NCBI RefSeq assembly: GCF_043729335.1 | Contig: NZ_JAYTLQ010000002.1 | Location: 291,165-355,164, forward strand | Length of the DNA: 64,000 bases | Origin: Crenothrix sp043729335 | GTDB lineage: Bacteria; Pseudomonadota; Gammaproteobacteria; Methylococcales; Methylomonadaceae | Direction: 5' to 3' | Part shown: piece by piece, positions 56,289 through 64,000 of the stretch | Layout of the letters: each line of letters starts with the position of its first letter | Numbering within the stretch: position 1 is the stretch's first letter | Position numbers and translations under genes: made by a program | The notes under the pieces: model-generated | Database searches by the model: none | What the model was told of the DNA's origin: nothing | What the model saw: the letters and a program-made list of their open reading frames with translations, nothing else

Positions 56289-59200
56289 TCACCCCACAGC
56301 CATTTCAACAATATTAACCTGCCCACCAAACACTTCCTGAACGAGAGGAATCAAATGGTCATGATGGCTGAGAAAAATAACCTGGGTGCGCTCAGATAAG
56401 CCCGCCAGTGCCTCAAGCCCTGCTTTTGACCTTGCATCATCGTAATTAATAAACAGGTCATCAGCAATAAACGGTAATGGCATCGCCTGCTCCAGGTGCA
56501 TTTCCAAAGAGGCTAATCTAAGTGCCAGATACAGCTGGTCGCGTGTCCCATCGCTCAAGCCAGCAATCCCGACCAGCTTGCCATCCGCACGTTGCCCTTC
56601 CAGAACCGGAGGATTTTTGTCAAAATCAACACTCAAACGCTGGAAAGACCCCAGCGTAAGCCCTGAAAAAAGCAGGCTGGCACGCGCCAACAAAGGCCCT
56701 TGTTTCTCCTCGCGGTAACGGTCTATCGACCAACGCAACAAGCGCCCCGCCGTAAACACCTTAATGTAACGTTCCGCCACATCCGACATTCTGGCCAGCG
56801 CCTCTTGCCGCTGTGCTTCTGCTTGCGCCGCTGCATCGGAACCGCCGATTTCCGCCAACACCCGTTTCGCATCGGTATGATCCACCAAAAGCACCCTTTC
56901 CCGCTCCCTTATGTCATTAATTTCAGCATCAATTTGGGCAATCTCAGAGACCAGCTGAACCAACTCAACCGCATCAATCTCAGCTTCCAGCTGCACTCGT
57001 GCCAAGCCATCACCTTCACTCATAAGACACGCCCTGCCCTCCTCCATAGCTACCTTTAAACGCCGGTACTGGTCAGACCGGCCAATCGCTTCGGCCAATA
57101 ACACATTAGAATCGACGCCAACTCGTTCCAGCATAGGTTTCAGGCTTGCAGATGCCGTCCGTATTGAGTCATTGGCGATCACCACCTGTGCTTTGGCATC
57201 GCGAAGTGTTTTTGTTAATCGGGTGGCTTCCGTGGCGGTTGCGCGGGCCTGCGTTAAGCGTTTTGCCAATACCTGGGCTATCTGGCTTGCTGGCTGCGTT
57301 TTCAATTCCGGTGCAAGCAATTGCGCCAATCGGTCGGCATCAACGGCAAATTGTGCCAGCTCGGCAGTCATCGCATCGATACGTTCCTGTAGCAAGCGCA
57401 TATCTTTTAGCTTGTTTTCAATCTGGTCGATAAGCGCCAGCGCGCCTTCAACGCTGCCTATATCGCTATCATCCGATAATCCGGCTTTGACGAGTGTCTG
57501 TGACCAAGCTTGATTCCAATGCTTTAACTCAGATTTGGCATCCTCAGCGGCCTGCTGCAAGGCCACTGCTTGCGTTTTAGCAGCCTGATATTGACCAGAC
57601 AGTGTTTGCTGACGGGTTTTGGCGCGGTCAATGTCCTGAATAAAGTTTTCCGCCTGTACACACAGAGCAGACAAGCTGTCATGATCTGCGACCTGCTGTG
57701 CCGCTTCCTGCAAGGCCTTGGCTAGATTGAGCCTGAACTCTGCGACCTTCACCGAAATTGCTGTAAATTCCGCCTGGGCATCCCGACAAGCTGTTGCGGC
57801 GGCCAGTGCCTTGTCTCTTTTTGCCAGCCAATCGCCAGTGTCTTCCAGTATCAGACCTGTCAAACCAACTTCCTGCATCCTAGCTAAGCATTGGCCATCA
57901 AACTGCTCAAGCGCCGCGCTTTGGTGGAGAGACTGGTTTTCAATCGTCGCCAGGGCTTGCACTTCCCGCTCAAACTGGTGATTAAGGCTTTGCAACTGGG
58001 TTGCCGCCTCCACGTTGTTAAGGCGGGTATCGGCAATGGCATCGGCATGGAGCAGCGTGGCCTCAAAGGCTTGCGCCGCTTGAGACAAGGCTGTCTCGCC
58101 GGTTTTGATCGCCTCCCAGGATGCATCTCTCTCGTAGCGTGCCTGGATAACGTCTTCGTGCGTGATAGGATGGTGGCGTTCTTTAAATTGCAAAATACTC
58201 AGCTCAAGGCCAGCGACCTTGGTTTTCTGGTCTTCACGCTGCTTTACCGTAGCCTTGCATTCAGCGACGAGACTTTGCCGCTCTTGCAGCAACCGCGATA
58301 AAGTTTGTTGGCTGGGTGGCTTCAATGCCGTCAAATCGGGCAGCGCCATACGCCATTGTCCCAACGCTTGCAGCGCATCCTCTAACAAGGATTTCGTCTT
58401 GGTTAAAGCCGTTTGTTGTTTAAGGCTAGCCGCATCAGGATCCCCTAACGATCTGGCGCTGGCCAATGCAGCCCGCAGTGCAGGCTTGATTTCACCGGTC
58501 TGCAAAGCAGCCAATTGCTGTGCTAACGATTCAATTTCAGTCAGCTTGGCCTTTTCAGCGTGTTCGGCAGCTTTCACACCCTGCGCCAGCCCGCTAAAAT
58601 CATGAGCCAGCTTGTTAAGTTCGCGTCTGACTAGCGGTGTCGGCACGCATTTGGCCAATGCTGCTTGCGATTCAGCTTGCCAGCCCAACTGGACACAGGC
58701 CTCGCAAACATCACGCCAGAGTGCGGATTTTGTCAGCTCCTGACGTTCAATATCCATCTCATAACTGCCGTATTGCAGGCGCAGTTCGTCAAGCTTGCTA
58801 ATATCGGTGGCAACGTCCAGCACAGCAGTATCGACTTCAATTTCCCCTAATTCGCCCTGCGCGGTTTCAACTTCAGCGGTGCGCAATGCCAAGCGCTCTT
58901 GTGCAATAGCCAGCTCCCGCTCCACTTTTGCAAGCGTGGCGGCGGCATCGGCAGGCAGTTCGATGACGTCACCCAGCTCAGCCATTGCCTGTTCACTTGT
59001 TTTAAGTGACATGAGGATCGGTGCCAGCCGCCGTACCCGCTCAAGGCTATTCCTTTTGCCTTGGAACTGTTGATGATGCTCGCGTTCACGGGTGATTTTA
59101 TCGTGTAGCTCCTCCACCTTGTTATTGGCATCAGCCCACACTTTAGTCCTGACAGTGGCTTCCTTTAACGCGACCGTCGCCTTATCAAGCTGATCTGCGG

Positions 59201-59753
59201 CAGCATAATAGGCACGGTCATTGGCTTTTCTGGGTGCCCAAAGCTTATCAGCTTCCGCCAACAAGGCATCACGCACCTTGCCAAGTCCCGCCACACCGGC
59301 TGCCGCCTGAAACAACACCTGACCGACATCATCCTGGGCATTTAAGATGCTTTCGCCGCCCTTGACCAGCATGGTGTGGTCTAGGCCAAACATTTTCTCA
59401 AAGAAATTCCTGTCACCCGTCCCCAAGAATTGGCTCAATACATTGTCTGCTAGCACAGCATCCAGCGGCGAGCGCAGGGTTTGCTTTTGCGCTTTTGTCC
59501 GGTGAAATTCAAGCGTCTCTAGTGCGTTAGCAATGCTAGCACCTAGGCGCAATTCCTTGAGCGGGTGCAAGAAACTGAGCTGCGATTTGGGATGCATGCC
59601 AAACAACAAATCAATAATCGCCGAACGCAGCGTGGATTTGCCCGCCTCGTTGGGGCCAACAATTAAGTGGAAATCTTGTTTGGCGGCGGGAAACTCAACA
59701 CAGCGGTCGGAAAATTTGCCGTATTTAATCAGGTCTAAACGCTGAAATCGCAT
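56289..59753 (-). CDS. yhaN: YhaN-like SMC/Rad50-type AAA ATPase
   Basis: A 1154-residue ATPase with an N-terminal Walker A (VGPNEAGKSTLRSAIIDLL), a very long coiled-coil middle and a C-terminal head with the signature GLSDGTRDQLYLALRLASLE and Walker B PFIADDLFINYDD. It matches the bacterial YhaN family, the Rad50-like partner of YhaO. The pair probably processes DNA ends or aberrant structures. It starts 6 bp after yhaO, so the two form an operon. Confidence 0.9.
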   Translation of the reverse strand: MRFQRLDLIKYGKFSDRCVEFPAAKQDFHLIVGPNEAGKSTLRSAIIDLLFGMHPKSQLSFLHPLKELRLGASIANALETLEFHRTKAQKQTLRSPLDAVLADNVLSQFLGTGDRNFFEKMFGLDHTMLVKGGESILNAQDDVGQVLFQAAAGVAGLGKVRDALLAEADKLWAPRKANDRAYYAAADQLDKATVALKEATVRTKVWADANNKVEELHDKITREREHHQQFQGKRNSLERVRRLAPILMSLKTSEQAMAELGDVIELPADAAATLAKVERELAIAQERLALRTAEVETAQGELGEIEVDTAVLDVATDISKLDELRLQYGSYEMDIERQELTKSALWRDVCEACVQLGWQAESQAALAKCVPTPLVRRELNKLAHDFSGLAQGVKAAEHAEKAKLTEIESLAQQLAALQTGEIKPALRAALASARSLGDPDAASLKQQTALTKTKSLLEDALQALGQWRMALPDLTALKPPSQQTLSRLLQERQSLVAECKATVKQREDQKTKVAGLELSILQFKERHHPITHEDVIQARYERDASWEAIKTGETALSQAAQAFEATLLHADAIADTRLNNVEAATQLQSLNHQFEREVQALATIENQSLHQSAALEQFDGQCLARMQEVGLTGLILEDTGDWLAKRDKALAAATACRDAQAEFTAISVKVAEFRLNLAKALQEAAQQVADHDSLSALCVQAENFIQDIDRAKTRQQTLSGQYQAAKTQAVALQQAAEDAKSELKHWNQAWSQTLVKAGLSDDSDIGSVEGALALIDQIENKLKDMRLLQERIDAMTAELAQFAVDADRLAQLLAPELKTQPASQIAQVLAKRLTQARATATEATRLTKTLRDAKAQVVIANDSIRTASASLKPMLERVGVDSNVLLAEAIGRSDQYRRLKVAMEEGRACLMSEGDGLARVQLEAEIDAVELVQLVSEIAQIDAEINDIRERERVLLVDHTDAKRVLAEIGGSDAAAQAEAQRQEALARMSDVAERYIKVFTAGRLLRWSIDRYREEKQGPLLARASLLFSGLTLGSFQRLSVDFDKNPPVLEGQRADGKLVGIAGLSDGTRDQLYLALRLASLEMHLEQAMPLPFIADDLFINYDDARSKAGLEALAGLSERTQVIFLSHHDHLIPLVQEVFGGQVNIVEMAVG

Positions 59754-59759
59754 ACTAAA

Positions 59760-61016
59760 CTACTCCGCGTTTGCTAAATGAGAAACCAAGCCAGGACGCA
59801 CATCGCGCACTAGGCCAGCCAGGTCACCCGCACGAATGTCCTTAAAATACGGGACATCCGCTTGCAGTTCCAACGGCGCCTTGTTGACCAAGCCCAATAG
59901 CTCGTCTTGCAAGCTTTTCAGAAAAACCGGATCGGTTTCAGCCGCCTCAAGCACCTCCTGCAAATCTGATAGCGCATCGGCTCGCGCCCTCACCGCCGCG
60001 CCGTCATCTAAAGCAGAGGTTTCCACCTTGACCTTTTCAATCCAAAGCCGCTCGCCCCCAATCGTAGCCGCCAAATTTAAGACTTCCGCACGCAGTTGTA
60101 ACTCCAAGCCAAAAAGATCACCGTGTGCAGAAGTCTTGCCGATAACACTGACCCGAATTGCAAGCGGAAGCGATGAGGCAGCGCTTTCGACCAATGCGTC
60201 AAGTGCCTTGCCTATGCTGTGTACCACGTCGGCGAGCACATTGCACTCGGTGACATTGACTTCTAAACTGTGCCAGCGCAGCACATCAACAAGCAGCCGT
60301 TCAATATTCTGGATACCCGATTCATCCGTTGTTACAAGCACCGCACCACGCGGACCAGTCTCGCGTATATGCCGCCCCTGAAGATTGCCCGGAAAAACTA
60401 CGGTCGATGCCCCTTGCCAAATTTGGTAGTCATGCACATGGCCTAGCGCCCAATAATCATAACCCTTGGCATGAAGTTCACTGAGGCTGCACGGGGCATA
60501 ATTTGCATGTGCGGAATTGCCCTCCAGTGCCGTGTGCAACACACCAATATTTAACATACCGGGTATCGGCGCTGGATAGCCAGTTGCCAGATTTTCGGTG
60601 GTTTCCCTGTCCTTAAAACTGCGGCCATGTAAAGCAACTTTTAGCGACTCAAGACGAAAAGTATTGGGTTTGCGCGTATCAAATGTATAGACATTATCAG
60701 GCAATTGCAGCTTTTTGGTCATTTCACTCTCGGCATCGTGGTTACCGAACAGCAAATAAACCGGAATCCCCACTTTTTTCAAGCGTCCCATTTGGCTGCA
60801 AAAATAAATGCCGGTGTTATGGTCTTTCCATGTCCCATCATACAAATCGCCAGCGATTATCATGAAATCAACTTGTTGCTCAATGGCTTCGGTAACGAGA
60901 TTGGTGAAGGCATCGCGGGTCGCCGTGCGCAGCATTGCTATGGGGGCATCGGCATAAGCACTCAATCCTGTTAACGGGCTGTCCAGGTGTATGTCGGCGG
61001 CATGGATGAATTTCAC
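59760..61016 (-). CDS. yhaO: YhaO-like Mre11-type DNA repair exonuclease
   Basis: A 418-residue calcineurin-like phosphoesterase. Metal ligands are visible in FIHAADIHLDSP (Asp8, His10), MIIAGDLYDG, LLFGNHDAE and GHVHDYQIW. A C-terminal part helps bind the ATPase, as in SbcD and Mre11. Paired with the downstream YhaN-like ATPase it should form a nuclease complex acting on double-strand ends. Confidence 0.92.
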   Translation of the reverse strand: MKFIHAADIHLDSPLTGLSAYADAPIAMLRTATRDAFTNLVTEAIEQQVDFMIIAGDLYDGTWKDHNTGIYFCSQMGRLKKVGIPVYLLFGNHDAESEMTKKLQLPDNVYTFDTRKPNTFRLESLKVALHGRSFKDRETTENLATGYPAPIPGMLNIGVLHTALEGNSAHANYAPCSLSELHAKGYDYWALGHVHDYQIWQGASTVVFPGNLQGRHIRETGPRGAVLVTTDESGIQNIERLLVDVLRWHSLEVNVTECNVLADVVHSIGKALDALVESAASSLPLAIRVSVIGKTSAHGDLFGLELQLRAEVLNLAATIGGERLWIEKVKVETSALDDGAAVRARADALSDLQEVLEAAETDPVFLKSLQDELLGLVNKAPLELQADVPYFKDIRAGDLAGLVRDVRPGLVSHLANAE

Positions 61017-61380
61017 GGTATTTTTCCTTGTTTATGGGGGTTGGCATCCAAGTAAAAGTGGCTCATTTTTTGGGTCGTTTAAAGCACGCACGATGCAACA
61101 CACTTAGGGTTTGCCTAGCTTTGAGCATAAATTATTTTACAGATACTTAAATGTATCAATGCTTTTTAACCAGCTTTTGGATAGGTAAGGCAGTTAAATG
61201 CAATAATTATAGAATGTGATATTACCGCTAAAAACATGCAAATCCAAAAGTTACAGCTATGGGGATTTTTAAGGAGGTATTGAGGGTTGATCGTCTATTA
61301 TAGACCGGACGATACGGTCAGCTGTTTTTACGCCATGTTAAGATTTATTTGTCTCATGGCTCAGCCTAAACAAAACCCAA
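61017..61380. other. Intergenic region upstream of yhaO, with repeat copy 2
   Basis: About 364 bases holding the yhaO leader and, at 61287-61320, the second copy of the 34-bp repeat. A TTG at 61287, 11 bases after AAGGAGG, opens a frame with residues YYRPDDT shared with copy 1; it runs into the antisense of bfr and is doubtful as a gene. Confidence 0.5.
61287..61320 (+). repeat. 34-bp repeat with paired differences, copy 2
   Basis: TTGATCGTCTATTATAGACC followed by GGACGATACGGTCA. Compared with copy 1, the inner palindrome changes from GCCTAT/ATAGGC to GTCTAT/ATAGAC and the outer pair from G-C to A-T, so both predicted helices are preserved. It lies on the yhaO side of the yhaNO operon in direct orientation. 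Confidence 0.85.
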
Positions 61381-61845
61381 TTACATTTGTGATTGTAAAT
61401 AATTTTGAATACCAATTTGCTCAATTAGCGCCAACTGAGTTTCCAACCAGTCAATGTGCTCTTCTTCACTTTCGAGAATATGACTAAAAACTTGTCGAGA
61501 CACGTAATCACTGATGCTTTCACAGTAAGCAATGGCTTCTTTCAACAATGGAACGGCTAAATACTCAAGCTTTAAATCACAGGCCAGCATTTCCTGCGGA
61601 TTTTCACCAATCAATATTTTGCCCAGGCTTTGCAAATTGGGCAAGCCATCAAGAAATAAAATGCGTTCGATCAACTGATCCGCATGTTTCATTTCATCAA
61701 TGGATTCGTGATAAACCTTTTCGTTAAGTTTTTGAAAGCCCCAATTTTTATACATACGCGCGTGTAAAAAATATTGGTTAATGGCGGTTAATTCATTTTC
61801 CAGTGCCCGATTTAGAAGCTGAATGACTTTAGCATCACCTTTCAT
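61381..61845 (-). CDS. bfr: Bacterioferritin
   Basis: A 154-residue haem-containing ferritin. The ferroxidase ligands Glu18, Glu51, His54, Glu94, Glu127 and His130 and the haem ligand Met52 all sit at the standard positions. It stores iron as a mineral in a 24-subunit shell. It lies 39 bp after bfd on the same strand. Confidence 0.97.
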   Translation of the reverse strand: MKGDAKVIQLLNRALENELTAINQYFLHARMYKNWGFQKLNEKVYHESIDEMKHADQLIERILFLDGLPNLQSLGKILIGENPQEMLACDLKLEYLAVPLLKEAIAYCESISDYVSRQVFSHILESEEEHIDWLETQLALIEQIGIQNYLQSQM

Positions 61846-61884
61846 GATATTCCCCTGTAGTTAGCGCATTAGTCAAAGTGTAGA

Positions 61885-62076
61885 TTATGCCACCATTTGC
61901 ATTATACAAGTTTCCATGCGACTTTCATCAAGCAACTGCTTAACATGTTGGCTACATTTTCCACACACACTGCCCACTCCCAAGCATTGGTTCAGTTGCC
62001 GACGCGATGTATGCCCATCGGCAATGGCAGATTTTACTTGCTTATCGGTAACGGCTTTGCAGATACAAATATACAT
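61885..62076 (-). CDS. bfd: Bacterioferritin-associated ferredoxin
   Basis: A 63-residue [2Fe-2S] protein with cluster cysteines Cys4, Cys6, Cys38 and Cys41 (MYICIC and VCGKC). Bfd reduces the iron core of bacterioferritin to release iron under starvation. A Fur-like box 31 bp upstream supports iron control. It precedes bfr. Confidence 0.95.
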   Translation of the reverse strand: MYICICKAVTDKQVKSAIADGHTSRRQLNQCLGVGSVCGKCSQHVKQLLDESRMETCIMQMVA

Positions 62077-62107
62077 TTTGGTTCTCTAAAGGTATTGTTA
62101 TGGGTAA

Positions 62108-62122
62108 TGATAACAATTCTCA
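62108..62122 (-). promoter_or_regulatory. Fur box upstream of bfd
   Basis: TGATAACAATTCTCA matches the 15-base 7-1-7 Fur consensus at 12 of 14 scored positions. It lies 31 bp upstream of the bfd start, so iron-bound Fur should repress bfd-bfr. Confidence 0.7.
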
Positions 62123-62300
62123 TTAAAAAGTAAAGTCAGTTTTGAAGTTTTCTTATGCAAATACTTTTATCTAAAAACCTTCGTTATCGCCTTAATGCCA
62201 AAGGCTGTTTCAAAGGGTTGGCTCGAATAGGCTTAGAGAGCTTCTAATACAAGAAGCACTTACACCTTAAGACCCTAATTTTTGGGTAAGTTCAGGATAT

Positions 62301-62357
62301 TTATAACATCCCTTGGCCGTAGAAATCGATCCAGACGCTGGAATCAATTAAAATCAC
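62301..62357 (-). pseudogene. Truncated VapC toxin remnant
   Basis: A GTG at 62357 overlapping the vapB stop starts MILIDSSVWIDFYGQGML, the PIN-domain N-terminus with its first acidic residue, but a stop follows after 18 codons. The remaining acidic active-site residues are absent, so no toxin is made. Confidence 0.75.
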
Positions 62358-62515
62358 TGATCAGTTCTCATCTGCTCCAGATCACCTTCCCAGCTTAATT
62401 TGCCTTTAAAGGCTTTAATCCCCTCTTGCTGCTTAGATTTTACTCCGGTTACTTTTAAAACGTCGGCCATCAATGTGTCATCAATAATGATATTGGTTCG
62501 CGTCGGCTTCTCCAT
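62354..62515 (-). pseudogene. VapB antitoxin remnant with internal deletion
   Basis: A 53-residue frame reading MEKPTRTNIIIDDTLMADVL then KVTGVKSKQQEGIKAFKGKL and ending SWEGDLEQMRTDQ. It has the ribbon-helix-helix start and the toxin-binding end of VapB, but the middle of the usual antitoxin (the EAVELGLKTLLRL-like helix) is missing. With the truncated vapC it forms a decayed toxin-antitoxin locus. Confidence 0.7.
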
Positions 62516-62683
62516 GTGTAAGCAATTACAAAACCATACACCTTAAAGCATTTCCACTGTTCCTGTTCAATCCTAATAGCCCAATCGTGGCGGTGGCTGG
62601 TTAAGCCTTACTTCCGACTATAATTACGATGGGCGAATGGGCTTTGCCACTTTATTTGTAGAGTACTTTATTGAGTTATTTTA

Positions 62684-62721
62684 ATTGTCATTTGACAATC
62701 AACTATCGCTTCTACTATCAT
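62684..62721 (+). promoter_or_regulatory. Promoter with overlapping palindromic operator of the HicAB-like pair
   Basis: The -35 box TTGACA (62692-62697) and -10 box TATCAT (62716-62721), 18 bases apart, lie about 22 bp upstream of the first gene. A perfect palindrome ATTGTCA-TT-TGACAAT (62684-62699) overlaps the -35 box, as expected for an autoregulated toxin-antitoxin operon. Confidence 0.65.
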
Positions 62722-62742
62722 GGAAAATTGACGAGATAACTC

Positions 62743-63000
62743 ATGCCCCATCCCCATAAAGAAATCGCGGCCGCTTTGCAGTATGCTTCGGATAATGGTT
62801 GGCGGATTGTGGAAGATGGGTCTCATGCGTGGGGTCAAATGTATTGCCCCTACAATAATAAAGACTGTCGATGCGGTGAATTTTGCAGGGCAAGTATCTG
62901 GAGTACACCCAGAAAACCGGAAAATCACGCTAAGCAAATTCGACGCATCGTCGATAACTGTCTGATACACAAAACACAAAACCTTAGCGGTGAGGAATAA
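62743..63000 (+). CDS. HicA-like small protein, candidate toxin
   Basis: An 85-residue protein. The pattern ALQYASDNGWRIVEDGSHAW resembles the HicA double-stranded-RNA-binding fold with its catalytic His in GSH, and ENHAKQIRRIVDNC the C-terminal helix. Unlike typical HicA it carries a cysteine cluster (CPYNNKDCRCGEFC) that could bind metal. It precedes by 2 bp a gene for an HTH protein, the order of hicAB. HicA enzymes are mRNA interferases; activity here is inferred. Confidence 0.7.
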   Translation: MPHPHKEIAAALQYASDNGWRIVEDGSHAWGQMYCPYNNKDCRCGEFCRASIWSTPRKPENHAKQIRRIVDNCLIHKTQNLSGEE

Positions 63001-63002
63001 GT

Positions 63003-63503
63003 ATGATTGATTATGATTTCACTCTTAAGTTTGATATTTCTGCCCTTGAATGCGAGCCAGACACTTTTTTGGATCAATTGTATGAGGCAGGATGCGATGA
63101 TGCCATTATTGGTATTGGCCGACCTGGACGTATGGCTATGAATTTCACCAGAGAAGCAAAAACGGCATCAGAAGCTGTTTTAAGTGCATTAAGCGATGTA
63201 CAAAAAGTACTCCCGCAAGCGAAGCTAATCGAAGCTACTCCCGATTTTGTGGGCTTGACCGATATTGCCGATATTTTGGGATGTAGTCGCCAAAATATCC
63301 GAAATCTGCACATTAAATATCAAGCCTCTTTTCCAACGCCTGTTCATGAGGGCAGTACCACGCTGTGGCATCTTGCCAAGGTGTTGCCTTGGTTTAAGGG
63401 CAAAGGCAACTATACTGTGAAAGACAGTTTGCTTGAAATTGCATCGGCTAACATGCAAATTAATCTAGATCGGCAAATGGGTGATGTCTACACCACGCAA
63501 TAA
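63003..63503 (+). CDS. HTH protein, candidate antitoxin of the HicA-like gene
   Basis: A 166-residue protein. The N-terminal 75 residues (MIDYDFTLKFDISALECEPD and GIGRPGRMAMNFTREAKTAS, with SEAVLSALSDV following) form a small alpha/beta domain with a pattern like a partial HicB fold. Residues 80-120 (VGLTDIADILGCSRQNIRNL) are a helix-turn-helix. It probably binds the palindrome upstream of the operon and neutralises the HicA-like protein. Confidence 0.7.
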   Translation: MIDYDFTLKFDISALECEPDTFLDQLYEAGCDDAIIGIGRPGRMAMNFTREAKTASEAVLSALSDVQKVLPQAKLIEATPDFVGLTDIADILGCSRQNIRNLHIKYQASFPTPVHEGSTTLWHLAKVLPWFKGKGNYTVKDSLLEIASANMQINLDRQMGDVYTTQ

Positions 63504-64000
63504 AGTTTAGTGGGGCCATCGTGCATTGTATGGTTGATTTTCCATTCAATACAAATTGAATAATATTACGGTTAATCATTTACATGGGGCGATTGGATAT
63601 CGGAAGTTGGAAAATAGGCTTTAAGGGATACGCTTCCTTGCGTTGGCCGCATCTTATCGCGCTCTTCTTCAAAATCCCTCGATAAAAATAGTCGACTGCT
63701 TTTTTTACATTAGTCTATTTAATAAAAGCTTTTCGGTTCCTAGGTAATATTCAACAGCCTGATTTGTAATCATATAATTTATTGGCATGTTTTTTGCTAA
63801 AGTAAAATTATGGTATGTTAAATAGGTTCGATAGTTCGAGATTACTCCTGAATTTTAGTGAGTTTACAGTTATAATTAAAAACGAATGGCCAATAGAAAA
63901 ACCGGCTACCCACTTAAGGCGGGACACGGTGCAAGGCTTAACCGTTCGGCCTGAGCCTGTCGAAGGGTGGGCGGTTAAGCCGATCATGGTTCGACAAGCT
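63504..64000. other. Intergenic region at the right end
   Basis: About 500 AT-rich bases without a recognised gene, ending in a dispersed inverted-repeat element (63935-63981) and what may be the start of another copy in the opposite orientation (GGTTCGACAAGCT at the last bases). Confidence 0.5.
63935..63981. repeat. Inverted-repeat element with CTGAGCCTGTCGAAG core
   Basis: Perfect arms GGCTTAACCG and CGGTTAAGCC enclose 27 bases containing TTCGGCCTGAGCCTGTCGAAGG. The core is shared with the element at 45529-45617, though the arms differ. Confidence 0.75.

Noticed and set aside
61287..61487. A 66-codon frame from the TTG at 61287
   Set aside because: Most of it lies opposite bfr; only the repeat segment at its start is shared with another site, so it is better described as a repeat.
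62668..62979. A 103-codon minus-strand frame opposite the HicA-like gene
   Set aside because: It is the antisense shadow of a better-supported gene that has its own promoter and coupled partner.

Overview
The window comes from a gammaproteobacterial (type I, Methylococcales) aerobic methanotroph. The decisive evidence is a complete pmoCAB operon for particulate methane monooxygenase, in the order C-A-B on the minus strand. Its copper-ligand residues are conserved, including PmoB His33/His137/His139 and PmoC Asp128/His132/His145. Base composition is AT-leaning, and the housekeeping genes (metH, fumC, adk, asd, fimV, folA, tRNA-Ser) fit a gammaproteobacterial chromosome.

Layout. 1-3443: a tellurium-resistance-type (Ter) operon of three TerD-family proteins, a TerD-VWA fusion and the start of a probable ATP-grasp gene. 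3792-7035: pmoCAB with a terminator, a predicted sigma70 promoter and a large intergenic hairpin between pmoC and pmoA. 7181-14473: folA, a PAS-PAS-SpoIIE phosphatase, and facing it a unit of STAS protein, anti-sigma-type ATPase and large NAD-glutamate dehydrogenase; together these look like a partner-switching module. 14592-21752: a type IV pilus minor-pilin operon fimT-pilVWXY1-pilE. 22022-25853: lipoprotein, type II sulfide:quinone oxidoreductase, and a small GTPase with a frameshifted receiver-like regulator. 26068-32353: fimV, asd, adk, fumC and a glutaredoxin-like gene.

32516-35600 is a small defence island: YefM-YoeB toxin-antitoxin, then a type II restriction endonuclease and a YhdJ-like adenine methyltransferase (predicted ATGCAT). 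The restriction-modification pair is bracketed by a roughly 80-90 bp direct repeat derived from the 3' end of metH. 35571-49574 holds metH, small membrane and secreted proteins, an HTTM-DCC fusion, msrA with an msrB remnant, a DmeF-like metal exporter, a dockerin-tailed trypsin and the ABC-F protein Uup. 49632-55968: tRNA-Ser, a tandem pair of coiled-coil membrane-anchored proteins, and a type III restriction-modification system with a RhuM gene. 56289-61016: a YhaN/YhaO (Rad50/Mre11-like) pair lying between two copies of a 34-bp repeat whose four differences pair up as compensatory changes. 61381-64000: bacterioferritin with its Fur-boxed ferredoxin, a decayed VapBC locus, a HicAB-like toxin-antitoxin candidate and a dispersed repeat.

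The window mixes core methane metabolism with several stress and genome-defence modules. The most unusual items are the insertion scar around the restriction-modification pair, the repeat with compensating differences, the HicAB-like pair with a Cys-rich toxin candidate, and the coupling of glutamate dehydrogenase to partner-switching regulators.
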